64,000 nt of DNA from an uncultured Bacteroidales bacterium (GTDB taxonomy: Bacteria > Bacteroidota > Bacteroidia > Bacteroidales > WCHB1-69), in contig CAMVOL010000003.1 in the NCBI GenBank assembly GCA_947169105.1, forward strand, positions 55,095-119,094. Reading direction: 5' to 3'. Position 1 is the first letter of the stretch, and every line of letters begins with the position of its first letter. The notes beneath the pieces are model-generated. The model was not told where the DNA came from, searched no databases, and worked only from the letters and a program-made list of their open reading frames with translations. The position numbers were made by a program, and so were the translations under genes. Positions 37,424-45,241 of this stretch are shown here, piece by piece.

Positions 37424-37912
37424 ATGATTCATATTATCGTCGCGACGGGAAAACGGGGAGAAATCGGCTATAAAAACCAGCTTCTTTGCCACCTTTCCGC
37501 TGATTTGAAGAACTTTAAGGAACTGACAACGGGACATACTGTTCTGATGGGCAGGAAGACATGGGACTCGCTGCCGAAGAAGCCGCTGCCGAACCGCCGC
37601 AATATCGTCATTTCCCGGAACCGCAATCTGCAATTGGATGGGGCGGAAGTTTTCACTACTCCAGAAGCAGCACTCGAAACCGTGAGGGTAGGGGAGGAGG
37701 TCTTCATCATCGGCGGCGAACAAATCTATCAACTATTTGTAAATAAAGCTGATATTATTCATCTGACCCGTATTCAGGCAGAATTTGAAGCGGATGCCTA
37801 TTTTCCTGAAATGAATCCTGATGATTGGAAATTAATAGAAGAAATTCCTCATCAAAAAGATGAAAAAAACTCGTATAACTTTGTTTTTCAAACATTTGTA
37901 AAGAAAAAATAA
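37424..37912 (+). CDS. folA: Dihydrofolate reductase
   Basis: 162 residues, NADPH-dependent reduction of dihydrofolate. Motifs: IHIIVATGKRGEIGYKNQLL (N-terminus), the catalytic-Asp helix HLSADLKNFKELT (about 25), TVLMGRKTWDSLP (about 41), EVFIIGGEQIYQLF (about 92). thyA at 57.8 kb produces the dihydrofolate it recycles. First gene of an operon with thpR (TAATG overlap) and the FecCD-type permease. Confidence 0.96.
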   Translation: MIHIIVATGKRGEIGYKNQLLCHLSADLKNFKELTTGHTVLMGRKTWDSLPKKPLPNRRNIVISRNRNLQLDGAEVFTTPEAALETVRVGEEVFIIGGEQIYQLFVNKADIIHLTRIQAEFEADAYFPEMNPDDWKLIEEIPHQKDEKNSYNFVFQTFVKKK

Positions 37913-38475
37913 TGAAACGGCTCTTTATCGCCTTCAAACTGACATTAGCTCCAGAATCCGGCTCGCTCATAGAAAATCTAAAAAAAGGGACCCGCTTTGA
38001 TGAAATTAAGTGGGTAGAAGGTGATTTACAGCATCTTACATTAAAATTCTTAGGGAAAACCCCCGACACTAAAATCGCATCACTCTGCCAAACTTTAGCA
38101 GAAATAGCAAAGGAGACAGAATCTTTTACTTTGAAAATCAATAAATTGGGTATTTTCGGCAGTCACTATCACCCGACAACTCTTTGGCTGGGATTTGAAA
38201 AACAGCCTGTTTTGAACCAGTTGTTTGAAAAAGTGGAAAGCCGCCTTACGCAAGAACTTGGTTTTGAACCCAATGACGGCAATTTTGTTCCGCACCTTAC
38301 CTTAGGAAGAATAAAGAAGATTGACAACAAAAAACGATTTTGGGAATTATTTGAATCTTCACAACCAACAAATTTTCAAGAATTTACAATAAATGAGATG
38401 ATATTATACCGAAGCCAGTTGGAAAAAGACGGCCCGATTTATACGGAAATGGGCAAATGGAAATTGGAAAACTGA
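37912..38475 (+). CDS. thpR: RNA 2',3'-cyclic phosphodiesterase (2H family)
   Basis: 187 residues. Two HxT motifs, LQHLTLKFLG (about 42) and VPHLTLGRI (about 126), define the 2H phosphoesterase active site. N-terminal KRLFIAFKLTL is typical of LigT/ThpR. Opens 2',3'-cyclic phosphates on RNA ends; physiological role in Bacteroidetes unclear. The ATG overlaps the folA stop by one base. Confidence 0.92.
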   Translation: MKRLFIAFKLTLAPESGSLIENLKKGTRFDEIKWVEGDLQHLTLKFLGKTPDTKIASLCQTLAEIAKETESFTLKINKLGIFGSHYHPTTLWLGFEKQPVLNQLFEKVESRLTQELGFEPNDGNFVPHLTLGRIKKIDNKKRFWELFESSQPTNFQEFTINEMILYRSQLEKDGPIYTEMGKWKLEN

Positions 38476-38496
38476 AAATTGAAAATTGAAAACTTC

Positions 38497-39516
38497 ATGA
38501 AAAACACAAAATTCTGGTTTTTAATAGGTTCCATTGTGGTGATTGTCGTGGGGACGATTGCGGCGGTTTGTGTGGGTGTTATTTCGATTCCAATGGACGC
38601 GGTGTTCGGGATTGTAAAGGCTCGGATTTACGGACAGGAGGTGCCGACAGAATGGCAAACGTATGACATCACTGTTTGGAACCTGCGAATTCCGAGAGTT
38701 CTACTGAGCTTGCTGGCGGGTGGCGCCTTATCCTTGTGCGGGGCGGCTTTCCAGACCATTTTCCGTAACCCCATCTGTGATCCGTATATCTTGGGAATTT
38801 CGTCCGGAGCTTCGCTCGGTGCGGCCATCGCTATCATCACCGGCTTGGATGCTTACTTTTTCGGACTCACTGGCTTAGCCCTTATTACGGCCATTCTCAC
38901 CCTCATTTTGATTCTTGCTATCGCCTCTGTTGGAAAACGTAAATCCGTAGAAACCATATTGTTATCTGGTGTAGCCGTCAATTTTCTCGTTTCAGCTGGC
39001 ATCACCTTGCTGATGGTGCTACATCAGGAAAATCTGGACGAAATTATCTTTTGGACCATGGGAAGCTTTGCATCTTCCACATGGGAAGAAATTTTTGGGC
39101 TTACGATTGTTTTCATATTAGTGGGTGGTTTTCTTTATTTTTATTCTAAAGAATTGAATATTTTACAATTAGGAACTGAAACAGCACAAACTACAGGCGT
39201 AAATACTCGAAAAATAACTGTTTCTGTACTAATTATCTCCTCAATTTTGGTAGCAACGGCTGTTTCCTGTTGCGGGGTAATTGGTTTCATCGGACTGATG
39301 ATTCCCCATATTGTAAGACTTTTGTTTGGAAACAAAACACGCACAGTTTTCACTTTTTCCATCCTTTTTGGTGCCATTTTCTGCCTCTTGGCTGACACTT
39401 GCGCCCGGACGTTAGCCGCACCTGCCGAACTTCCTGTCGGTAGCATTACCGCCATCGTCGGCGCACCCTATTTTATCTTCCTTTTGCTCACACAACGCAG
39501 ACTTTCAGCCAGATAA
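38497..39516 (+). CDS. FecCD family ABC transporter permease
   Basis: 339 residues from the ATG at 38497; a TTG six codons upstream is less likely because that stretch is a GAAAATT tandem. About nine or ten transmembrane helices. Family features: WNLRIPRVLLSLLAGGALSL (about 65), GAAFQTIFRNPICDPYILGI (about 85), SGASLGAAIAI, and the ATPase-contact loop GFIGLMIPHIVRLLFG (about 265). Such permeases import siderophore-iron, haem or cobalamin with a binding protein and a FecE-type ATPase. Neither partner is in the window, and 400 nt of non-coding DNA follow. Confidence 0.92.
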   Translation: MKNTKFWFLIGSIVVIVVGTIAAVCVGVISIPMDAVFGIVKARIYGQEVPTEWQTYDITVWNLRIPRVLLSLLAGGALSLCGAAFQTIFRNPICDPYILGISSGASLGAAIAIITGLDAYFFGLTGLALITAILTLILILAIASVGKRKSVETILLSGVAVNFLVSAGITLLMVLHQENLDEIIFWTMGSFASSTWEEIFGLTIVFILVGGFLYFYSKELNILQLGTETAQTTGVNTRKITVSVLIISSILVATAVSCCGVIGFIGLMIPHIVRLLFGNKTRTVFTFSILFGAIFCLLADTCARTLAAPAELPVGSITAIVGAPYFIFLLLTQRRLSAR

Positions 39517-39917
39517 TTTTTCAACATCTGGATGTTTAAAAATGATGATATTTTCTGATAAAAAACAGCCTCAAAACATCTTTTAAAAATACAAAAATAT
39601 CTTTCAGTTTTTATCGAAAAAATATTGACGTTTTATCTTACGATTATCAACAAATTTTTGAAAAATAAACCTTTTTTTTTATAAACAATTCACGTTTTCA
39701 ACAATAAAATAAGTAATAAACTTTGACAATAATATCAATGTTTTACAGAAAAAAAAGGTGTTCAAACCGTGTTAGTAAAGAATGAAAACTACAAATCCAA
39801 ATTATATTCAAGAAACTTTTCAAAGATACAAACATCCATTAATATTCATCCTTTTTTCTTTTTTGAAATAAAAAGAAATAAATGAAATATAAGATGATTG
39901 GCGACGTTTAAAAAAGT
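39517..39917. other. AT-rich intergenic region
   Basis: 401 nt of strongly AT-rich DNA between the FecCD-type permease and the next plus-strand gene. It contains one minus-strand TATCTTTG (39823-39830) with no gene to serve and a lone TTATCAACA. I see no open frame, tRNA or convincing hairpin. Confidence 0.6.
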
Positions 39918-40697
39918 ATGAAAAAACTGCTTCTCTTTTTCTTTGTATTTCTTCTGGCTTGTCCGCTTTGGGCACAGACGATTTCATTTAGGGGAACCGT
40001 GTATGATGCAGTAGCGTATATTCCGGTGAAAGCAGCTAACATTCTGAATCTGAATACGGGAAAATATCAGTTCACCGATGGAGAGGGCGTTTTTGTGATG
40101 AAGGTGTCACTTCACGACACGCTGATTATTTCCACTTCCACTTATCGTCAAAAAGTGGTCATAATTGACGAAAATATGTACAGAAAAGGACATGAAGACA
40201 TTCTTCTGTACCATAAGGCGTTCATGCTACAGGAAGTGCGGGTGATTGCCTTGAATCCGACGTATGAGGGGTTTAAGCGCGATATTGCCAACGCCAAGCT
40301 TCCTGATTCGTACAAGAACCTTGAGGGAGTTCATCTCACGAAAGAGGATAGGCAGAATGCTACCTATAAAGAGGAACCCAATATTCTGAAAAATACGGCG
40401 ATAGGTAGTCCTATTTCGTTCTTATATAGTAAGTTCAACAAGCACGAAAAGACCAAACGCCTGTTTTATGAGATGCAGGGTTATGGTGACGAGGTACAGC
40501 AGGTCCCGTTGAAATACAATCGTGAAATTGTTTCTAAAATCACTGGACTTTCAGGAAAGGATCTGATGGAATTTATGGTCTTCTGCCGTTTCAGCTACTA
40601 CGATCTGGTGCGTTGGGACAGTAGTGAAATTATTGCGGCTATTCGCTATAAATTTTCTGAATATCAGTACTATAAGGCTTTGGAAGAGGAGGAATAG
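39918..40697 (+). CDS. Secreted protein with carboxypeptidase-regulatory-like domain
   Basis: 259 residues. Signal peptide MKKLLLFFFVFLLACPLWAQ. Residues about 22-110 form a CarboxypepD_reg-like beta-sandwich (ISFRGTVYDAVAYIPVKAAN, YQFTDGEGVFVMKV, DTLIISTSTYRQKVV), usually found in front of TonB receptors but here without barrel or plug. The rest is helical and charged, ending KALEEEE. Common in Bacteroidetes as a stand-alone envelope protein of unknown role. It directly abuts the small membrane protein gene that follows (TAGATG). Confidence 0.8.
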   Translation: MKKLLLFFFVFLLACPLWAQTISFRGTVYDAVAYIPVKAANILNLNTGKYQFTDGEGVFVMKVSLHDTLIISTSTYRQKVVIIDENMYRKGHEDILLYHKAFMLQEVRVIALNPTYEGFKRDIANAKLPDSYKNLEGVHLTKEDRQNATYKEEPNILKNTAIGSPISFLYSKFNKHEKTKRLFYEMQGYGDEVQQVPLKYNREIVSKITGLSGKDLMEFMVFCRFSYYDLVRWDSSEIIAAIRYKFSEYQYYKALEEEE

Positions 40698-40907
40698 ATG
40701 AAAGAATTCTGGCGAAAAAATATGACATGGTTTCATATCGCATCTATTCTGATTTGCGTACTTTTTGCTGTCTTTTATTGGTGGAAAGCGGGCCAGTTTT
40801 CGGAATATTTCTTCAAAAACCGGCTATATCTGATGATACTTTGGGGTATTCTGGTGGGTTGGATTACGGGTGACTTCCTAAATGGAGCCAGAAATAGGAA
40901 GGAATGA
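40698..40907 (+). CDS. Small two-helix membrane protein
   Basis: 69 residues with two predicted transmembrane segments (about 11-30, FHIASILICVLFAVFYWW, and 43-61, LMILWGILVGWITGDFL). The ATG follows the upstream stop without a gap, supporting co-translation. No recognised family. Confidence 0.65.
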   Translation: MKEFWRKNMTWFHIASILICVLFAVFYWWKAGQFSEYFFKNRLYLMILWGILVGWITGDFLNGARNRKE

Positions 40908-40940
40908 GGGGGTGCTATTAAAAGATTAATGAGGATTGGA

Positions 40941-42890
40941 TTAGTAGCCGATGATGGTGAATTCGGTGCGGCGGTTTAGTGCCCGACCCTCTTCTGTGTC
41001 ATTTGTGGCAACAGGCTTGCTCATCCCATAACCTTTGTAACTCATTCTTTTTGAATCAATTCCTTTATTTACAAGGAAATCGTAAACGGCTTTGGCCCGG
41101 TCGTTGGAAAGACGTTCATTGTAACTTTCGCTACCTTGGTTGTCGGTGTGGCCGCCAATCTCAATTATGATACCTTTGTTTGAGGTCAAATAATTGACCA
41201 ATTTGTTTAATTCGACTTCCGACTCCTTTTTCAGCGTACTTTTGTCAAAATCGAAGAAAACATTCCGTAAAACGAAAGATTCACCCACTTCCGGACGTTT
41301 CATTGCGATATTTTTCAGATAAGGGTTCAATTCGGTATAGTTTTTTTCAATCTGGAAATTTTCGGAATGGATGAGGTAGTAGGGGTGGGACACGTTGAGC
41401 AGAATGTTGCTCCCTGTGAGGATACAGGCAAGAAATTCGCCAGTAACCGGATCAGAAAAGGTGGAAGTGGTGACTTCGTTGGTGTTAAGGTCAATCATTT
41501 CGATGGCAGCGTGCAGAGGTTCGTGCGTATTTTCATCAAAAACCTTCCCCTTGATATAGGTCACGGGCGTTGGACGAAGCCGTTCATCCAATGCGAAATA
41601 GTAGAGGTCTTGTCCGCCATAGCCGCCTTCCTTATCGGTTGAAAAATAAGCCGTTGTACCTGCCGCATTGATAAGGATGTTGATCTCGTCGGCGGGCGTG
41701 TTGATGGGATAACCAAGATTAACGGGGCGGGTCCAACCAGTGTCGGTAAGTGTGGCAAAGAAGATGTCTTTACCGCCCATTCCGGGGTGTCCGTCCGAGA
41801 CGAAATAGAGGGTTCTTCCGTCGGCATGGATGAACGGCGCGGAGTCGTCACCCTCAGTGTTGATGTTTTTTCCGAGGTTTTCCGGTACAGAAAACAGCCC
41901 CTCTTCCGTCATTGTGGTTTTCCAAATGTCCATTTTTCCGAAGCCGCCCGGACGGTTGGAAGCAAAGTAGATGGTTTTTCCATCAGGTGCGATAGAAGGC
42001 TGTGATTCCCAAAACTTTGTACAGACGGGTGCATCAAAGTTACGGGGCCTTGACCAGCGGTTTCCGATACGTTTCGACCAGTAAAGGTCGCAGCTTCCGT
42101 TACCAAAATCGGTATTACAAATGGTATAAAACAGGTATTTTCCATCGGGAGAAATACATTGTGCGCCTTCATTATATCCTGTATTTATTGGATAATCAAG
42201 TTTGTAACGAGGTTTCCATTCTCCGTTTTCCCTTTTGCTGGCATAAAAATCCTCCTCCATTTGGCAGAAAGCACATTGGGTATTATTGTCCCGGGGCCGC
42301 ATCACTGTGAAGATAATTTCGGATTCGTCGGCCACGACTGCGGGCAAGTATTCATCATATTCTGAATTGATGTTTGGTCCGATATTGATAGGGGAGAAGT
42401 CCACAGGATTTTTAATGGCATTGATAGCAAACTCGCACGTTTCCAATCCTTTATGTGTCTCTTTCATTAAGGGACAATTTGGTAAAGTTTTGTCAAGGTA
42501 CGTGTTGTAATGGTCTCTGGCACTTTCATAACGGCCCACTTTAACCTCTTCTTCGGCGGTAATGAAATAGAGCAGCGGTTTCGGATTTTTGGCGTATTTC
42601 AGTGCCTTGTTATAACTGTCGGCAGCTAATGCGGACTTCAAGGAAAAATTGTACATATCTCCCTGAATCACATAAATATCGGCAAAAGTGGAGTCTATTT
42701 TTTTCGCTTTCATCAGGTAACTTTCCACCTTTTTGAAGTTCTTGTTGTTAAGTTCCACTTTCGCTTTTTTGCACAAATCAATCAGTTTTTGGTTGTTTTG
42801 TGCCATCGTCGGGAAAAAGAGGGTGATTATAAACACAAAAATCGGCAAAATCCTGCCGATTTTTAGAATTGTATGGGAAATTTTATCCAT
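40941..42890 (-). CDS. PorE-like OmpA protein (TPR, beta-propeller, regulatory-like domain, OmpA_C)
   Basis: 649 residues from the ATG at 42890, which begins the signal segment KIGRILPIFVFIITLFFP. Domain order: TPR-like helices (about 30-165: FADIYVIQGDMYNFSLKSAL, YESARDHYNTYLDKTLPNC), WD40-like PD40 propeller repeats (about 185-425: SIAPDGKTIYFASNRPGG, HADGRTLYFVSDGHPGMGG), a carboxypeptidase-regulatory-like domain (about 440-520: YIKGKVFDENTHEPLHAA) and a C-terminal OmpA peptidoglycan-binding domain (about 535-649: VFFDFDKSTLKKESEVELNK, NERLSNDRAKAVYDFL). This is the architecture described for the T9SS component PorE of Porphyromonas gingivalis, although paralogues share it. Probably a periplasmic or outer-membrane link to peptidoglycan. 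Follows mazG with a 24-nt gap. Confidence 0.88.
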   Translation of the reverse strand: MDKISHTILKIGRILPIFVFIITLFFPTMAQNNQKLIDLCKKAKVELNNKNFKKVESYLMKAKKIDSTFADIYVIQGDMYNFSLKSALAADSYNKALKYAKNPKPLLYFITAEEEVKVGRYESARDHYNTYLDKTLPNCPLMKETHKGLETCEFAINAIKNPVDFSPINIGPNINSEYDEYLPAVVADESEIIFTVMRPRDNNTQCAFCQMEEDFYASKRENGEWKPRYKLDYPINTGYNEGAQCISPDGKYLFYTICNTDFGNGSCDLYWSKRIGNRWSRPRNFDAPVCTKFWESQPSIAPDGKTIYFASNRPGGFGKMDIWKTTMTEEGLFSVPENLGKNINTEGDDSAPFIHADGRTLYFVSDGHPGMGGKDIFFATLTDTGWTRPVNLGYPINTPADEINILINAAGTTAYFSTDKEGGYGGQDLYYFALDERLRPTPVTYIKGKVFDENTHEPLHAAIEMIDLNTNEVTTSTFSDPVTGEFLACILTGSNILLNVSHPYYLIHSENFQIEKNYTELNPYLKNIAMKRPEVGESFVLRNVFFDFDKSTLKKESEVELNKLVNYLTSNKGIIIEIGGHTDNQGSESYNERLSNDRAKAVYDFLVNKGIDSKRMSYKGYGMSKPVATNDTEEGRALNRRTEFTIIGY

Positions 42891-42914
42891 TTTTCGGAGT
42901 TTTGAATACAAAAA

Positions 42915-43682
42915 TCAGCATTTTTTAGCCTCCTGCCAGAGGTTTTCCATTTCATCCAATGAAAGGTCGGCGATACTTTTTCCGCTCTCTTTCGCTTTCT
43001 GTTCGATATAGTTGAAACGTTTGATGAATTTCTTGTTTGTTTTTTCGAGGGCGTCTTCGGGATGGATACCGTTATGGCGGGCAAAATTGACGAGTGCGAA
43101 CAGCAGATCCCCAAATTCCTCCTCCTTTTTTTCGGAATTTTTGTCCAATTCTGCCTTAAATTCGTCCATTTCCTCCTTCACTTTGTCCCAAACTTGTTCG
43201 GAATTGTCCCAGTCGAAGCCGACACCATGGGCTTTGTCCTGAATCCGGTATGCTTTGATGATGGCGGGTAGGGAAGAGGGAACACCCCCCAGAACGGTCT
43301 TGTTTTTTCCTTCTTTCAGTTTGATTTTTTCCCAGTTAACCTTCACATCTTCAGCGTCTTTTACCTGTGTGGTGCTGAAAATGTGGGGATGACGGCGGAT
43401 GAGTTTTTCGCAAATGCCGTTAAGAACATCGGTGATATTGAAAAGTCCTTTTTCGTCACCGATTTTTGCGTAGAAAACAAGGTGTAACATAATGTCACCG
43501 AGTTCGGTACGCATTTCGTTATAATTCTTTTCAAGGATGGCGTCGGTCAGTTCGTAGGTTTCCTCGATGGTGAGGCAGCGGAGCGAATCGAAGGTTTGGG
43601 TACTGTCCCACGGGCACTTCACGCGCAGTTCGTCCATAATGTCGAGCAGGCGTTTGAAAGCTTGTGTCCGGGGGTCTTCCAT
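42915..43682 (-). CDS. mazG: Nucleoside triphosphate pyrophosphohydrolase MazG
   Basis: 255 residues, two MazG-type helical domains. N-terminal CPWDSTQTFDSLRCLTIEE (about 19) has the EExxE-type metal-binding helix that continues ETYELTDAI; MRTELGDIMLHLVFYAKIG (about 58) carries the ExxD pair. The second domain has SEQVWDKVKEEMDEFKAEL (about 160) and EEEFGDLLFALVNFARH (about 187). Hydrolyses (d)NTPs to monophosphate and pyrophosphate, cleaning the pool. It follows tRNA-Thr on the same strand with 23 nt between them. Confidence 0.95.
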   Translation of the reverse strand: MEDPRTQAFKRLLDIMDELRVKCPWDSTQTFDSLRCLTIEETYELTDAILEKNYNEMRTELGDIMLHLVFYAKIGDEKGLFNITDVLNGICEKLIRRHPHIFSTTQVKDAEDVKVNWEKIKLKEGKNKTVLGGVPSSLPAIIKAYRIQDKAHGVGFDWDNSEQVWDKVKEEMDEFKAELDKNSEKKEEEFGDLLFALVNFARHNGIHPEDALEKTNKKFIKRFNYIEQKAKESGKSIADLSLDEMENLWQEAKKC

Positions 43683-43705
43683 AGTGAAAAGGGGGATAAA
43701 AAAAG

Positions 43706-43778
<73 letters not shown>

Positions 43779-43781
43779 TTT

Positions 43782-43804
43782 AAAAGGTTGACATGCAACC
43801 TTTT
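43782..43804 (-). terminator. Terminator between the Cys-rich lipoprotein gene and tRNA-Thr
   Basis: A perfect 9-bp stem AAAAGGTTG/CAACCTTTT with a 5-nt loop. U-rich arms provide the tail in either orientation. Confidence 0.75.
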
Positions 43805-43826
43805 AGATTATGATAAGTGAAAGAAC

Positions 43827-44297
43827 TTATTTCTTGTCGCAGCAACCTTCGTGCTTCTCGCAACCTTCTTTTTGGCAGCAGCCTTCACCTTCGTGTTTTT
43901 CGCAGCAATCTTTCTTGCAGCACTCTTTTTTCGGCATCAGGGAGTCGAATTCATCGATGAGGGCTTTCTTACCGGCATTGTCAGCGGCGGCGAATTCTTT
44001 GTTCCACTTTTCAATGAAAGCGGGAAGAACTTCCTTAGCTTCGGGGCACGGGCACTCTTCAGCGTTGAATTCGGCGAACATGTTGGTGAGCATTTCACCG
44101 CGTTTTTCGATCAGAGCGGCTTGTTCTTCTTCGGTTTTGTTGTCGAAATCAGCCCAATCTTTCATCATCTGGCAGCAGGGGTGTTCTTCTTCCACAACTG
44201 CGGTGGTGTCGGTGGTGGGTTCTTCCACTTCGGCGGGTTTGTTGTTGCAAGCTACCATCACGAGGCAGGCGGCAACCAAAAGCATCAGTTTTTTCAT
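43827..44297 (-). CDS. Cys-rich lipoprotein with CC-rich tail
   Basis: 156 residues from the ATG at 44297; this start gives a lipoprotein signal with lipobox VMVAC and lies downstream of the promoter at 44336-44343 (a longer frame runs antisense into the tRNA-Cys gene and is rejected). The mature part has a helical centre (DNKTEEEQAALIEKRGEML, LPAFIEKWNKEFAAADNAGK) and 14 cysteines, most as CC pairs. The last 35 residues repeat CC-x2-DCCEKHEG and GCEKHEGCC, with Lys, His and Glu between. Inference: metal binding at the cell surface or periplasm, perhaps zinc or copper. I recognise no named family. Confidence 0.82.
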   Translation of the reverse strand: MKKLMLLVAACLVMVACNNKPAEVEEPTTDTTAVVEEEHPCCQMMKDWADFDNKTEEEQAALIEKRGEMLTNMFAEFNAEECPCPEAKEVLPAFIEKWNKEFAAADNAGKKALIDEFDSLMPKKECCKKDCCEKHEGEGCCQKEGCEKHEGCCDKK

Positions 44298-44335
44298 TGT
44301 TTTCTCTTGTTTTATGAATATTGAATTTCGGGCGG

Positions 44336-44343
44336 CAAAAATA
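44336..44343 (-). promoter_or_regulatory. Candidate -7 element of the Cys-rich lipoprotein gene
   Basis: TATTTTTG then CCGCC on the minus strand, 39 nt before the ATG at 44297; divergent from the tRNA-Cys promoter. Confidence 0.65.
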
Positions 44344-44413
44344 CAACTATTTTTGATTTCTGTTTGCTTTGAAAAAAACTTTTTCCAAAAGCTGGTAGTT
44401 TCATTTATTTTTG

Positions 44414-44421
44414 TATTTTTG
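44414..44421 (+). promoter_or_regulatory. Candidate -7 element of tRNA-Cys (and aroK)
   Basis: TATTTTTG then CAGCC, 12 nt before the tRNA 5' end. It is the only TAnnTTTG box seen upstream of aroK. Confidence 0.65.
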
Positions 44422-44433
44422 CAGCCTGTTAAT

Positions 44434-44507
44434 GGTCGTGTGGCCGAACAGTCAGGCACAGGTCTGCAAAACCTGCTAAAGCGGTGCGACTCCGCTCGCG
44501 ACCTCCA
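44434..44507 (+). tRNA. tRNA-Cys (anticodon GCA), with encoded CCA
   Basis: Acceptor GGTCGTG/CGCGACC (one G-U pair), anticodon stem CAGGT/ACCTG with loop CTGCAAA, T-stem AGCGG/CCGCT, discriminator U (44504), CCA at 44505-44507. Two conserved elbow positions are unusual: the T-loop is TGCGACT (G at 55 instead of U), and the D-loop reads GAACAGTCA, with A where G18 is expected. Confidence 0.9.
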
Positions 44508-44513
44508 CGAAAG

Positions 44514-44543
44514 TCTATTGTGTATCAATGCAATAGGCTTTTT
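44514..44543 (+). terminator. Terminator/possible attenuator between tRNA-Cys and aroK
   Basis: Stem CTATTG/CAATAG (extended by a T-G pair) with a 10-nt loop, followed by CTTTTTT. The aroK ATG at 44549 starts 6 nt after the T run. Confidence 0.7.
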
Positions 44544-44548
44544 TCATA

Positions 44549-45061
44549 ATGAAAACGATAGTATTGGTCGGGTTCCCGGGTTCGGGAAAAAGTACGGTCG
44601 GCAGGCGTCTTGCTTCGCGGCTTTCGCTTCCGTTTTATGACACAGACTCCTATTTTGAGGGGAAATATCATATAACTGTTTCTGATTTTTTCGCAAAATA
44701 TGGGGAGGAATTTTTTAGGATTTGTGAAAAATCAGTATTGGAGGAGCTGCTTTCCTTCCCGCCTTGTGTGATTGCGACGGGCGGGGGCACACCGTGTCAA
44801 TTTGATTTGATGCGGCGGATTAAGGATTCGGCTCTTTCTGTGTATATTAAATTATCGCCAAAATCATTGTTTGACAGGATTTTACACTCAAAAAAGGTGC
44901 GGCCATTAGTGTCGGGAAAATCGCCTGAAGACCTGCTTGCCTATATTGAGGAAACATTGCCTCGGCGGGAAATCTATTATAACCAGGCTGAAATTTGTGT
45001 CAAAGGTGAAAATATGGACATAAATCTACTTGTGGATTCTATCCAACAACTTTTGTTATAA
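44549..45061 (+). CDS. aroK: Shikimate kinase
   Basis: 170 residues. Phosphorylates shikimate with ATP in the aromatic amino-acid pathway. Walker A LVGFPGSGKSTVGRRLA (about 6); substrate-binding YDTDSYFEG with the shikimate Asp (about 31); EKSVLEELL; VIATGGGTPCQF (about 75); lid region KKVRPLVSG (about 112). No promoter is seen between it and tRNA-Cys, so its transcript probably starts before the tRNA and must pass the intervening terminator. Confidence 0.94.
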   Translation: MKTIVLVGFPGSGKSTVGRRLASRLSLPFYDTDSYFEGKYHITVSDFFAKYGEEFFRICEKSVLEELLSFPPCVIATGGGTPCQFDLMRRIKDSALSVYIKLSPKSLFDRILHSKKVRPLVSGKSPEDLLAYIEETLPRREIYYNQAEICVKGENMDINLLVDSIQQLLL

Positions 45062-45088
45062 TCATTTGATACATGAATAATGATTTTG

Positions 45089-45160
45089 TAGCCCCGCCGG
45101 GAATCGAACCCGAATCTAAAGTTTAGGAAACTTCCGTTCTATCCATTGAACTACAAGGCC
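45089..45160 (-). tRNA. tRNA-Arg (anticodon CCT)
   Basis: Acceptor GGCCTTG/CGGGGCT (several G-U pairs including 1-72), D-arm GTTC/GAAC, anticodon stem GAAGT/ACTTT with loop TTCCTAA, T-arm TCGGG-TTCGATT-CCCGG. Discriminator A; CCA not encoded. Promoter TAATTTTG lies at 45173-45180. Confidence 0.93.
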
Positions 45161-45172
45161 TGAAATCGGCGG

Positions 45173-45180
45173 CAAAATTA
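45173..45180 (-). promoter_or_regulatory. Candidate -7 element of tRNA-Arg
   Basis: TAATTTTG then CCGCC on the minus strand, 12 nt upstream of the tRNA 5' end, the same spacing as for tRNA-Cys. Confidence 0.65.
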
Positions 45181-45216
45181 CGCAACTTTTTTCAATCTCT
45201 TTCTAATTATTTTCTT

Positions 45217-45224
45217 TAATTTTG
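45217..45224 (+). promoter_or_regulatory. Candidate -7 element of ybeY-mnmG
   Basis: TAATTTTG then CACC, 17 nt before the ybeY ATG; divergent from tRNA-Arg. Confidence 0.6.
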
Positions 45225-45241
45225 CACCTCAAATTTAGATT

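Noticed and set aside
39517..39917. AT-rich region as a replication origin
   Set aside because: Only one loose DnaA-box-like sequence (TTATCAACA) and no dnaA nearby; AT-richness alone is not enough.
44298..44528. Longer N-terminus for the Cys-rich lipoprotein
   Set aside because: It would cross the gene's own promoter and run antisense through the tRNA-Cys gene, and would bury the lipoprotein signal.
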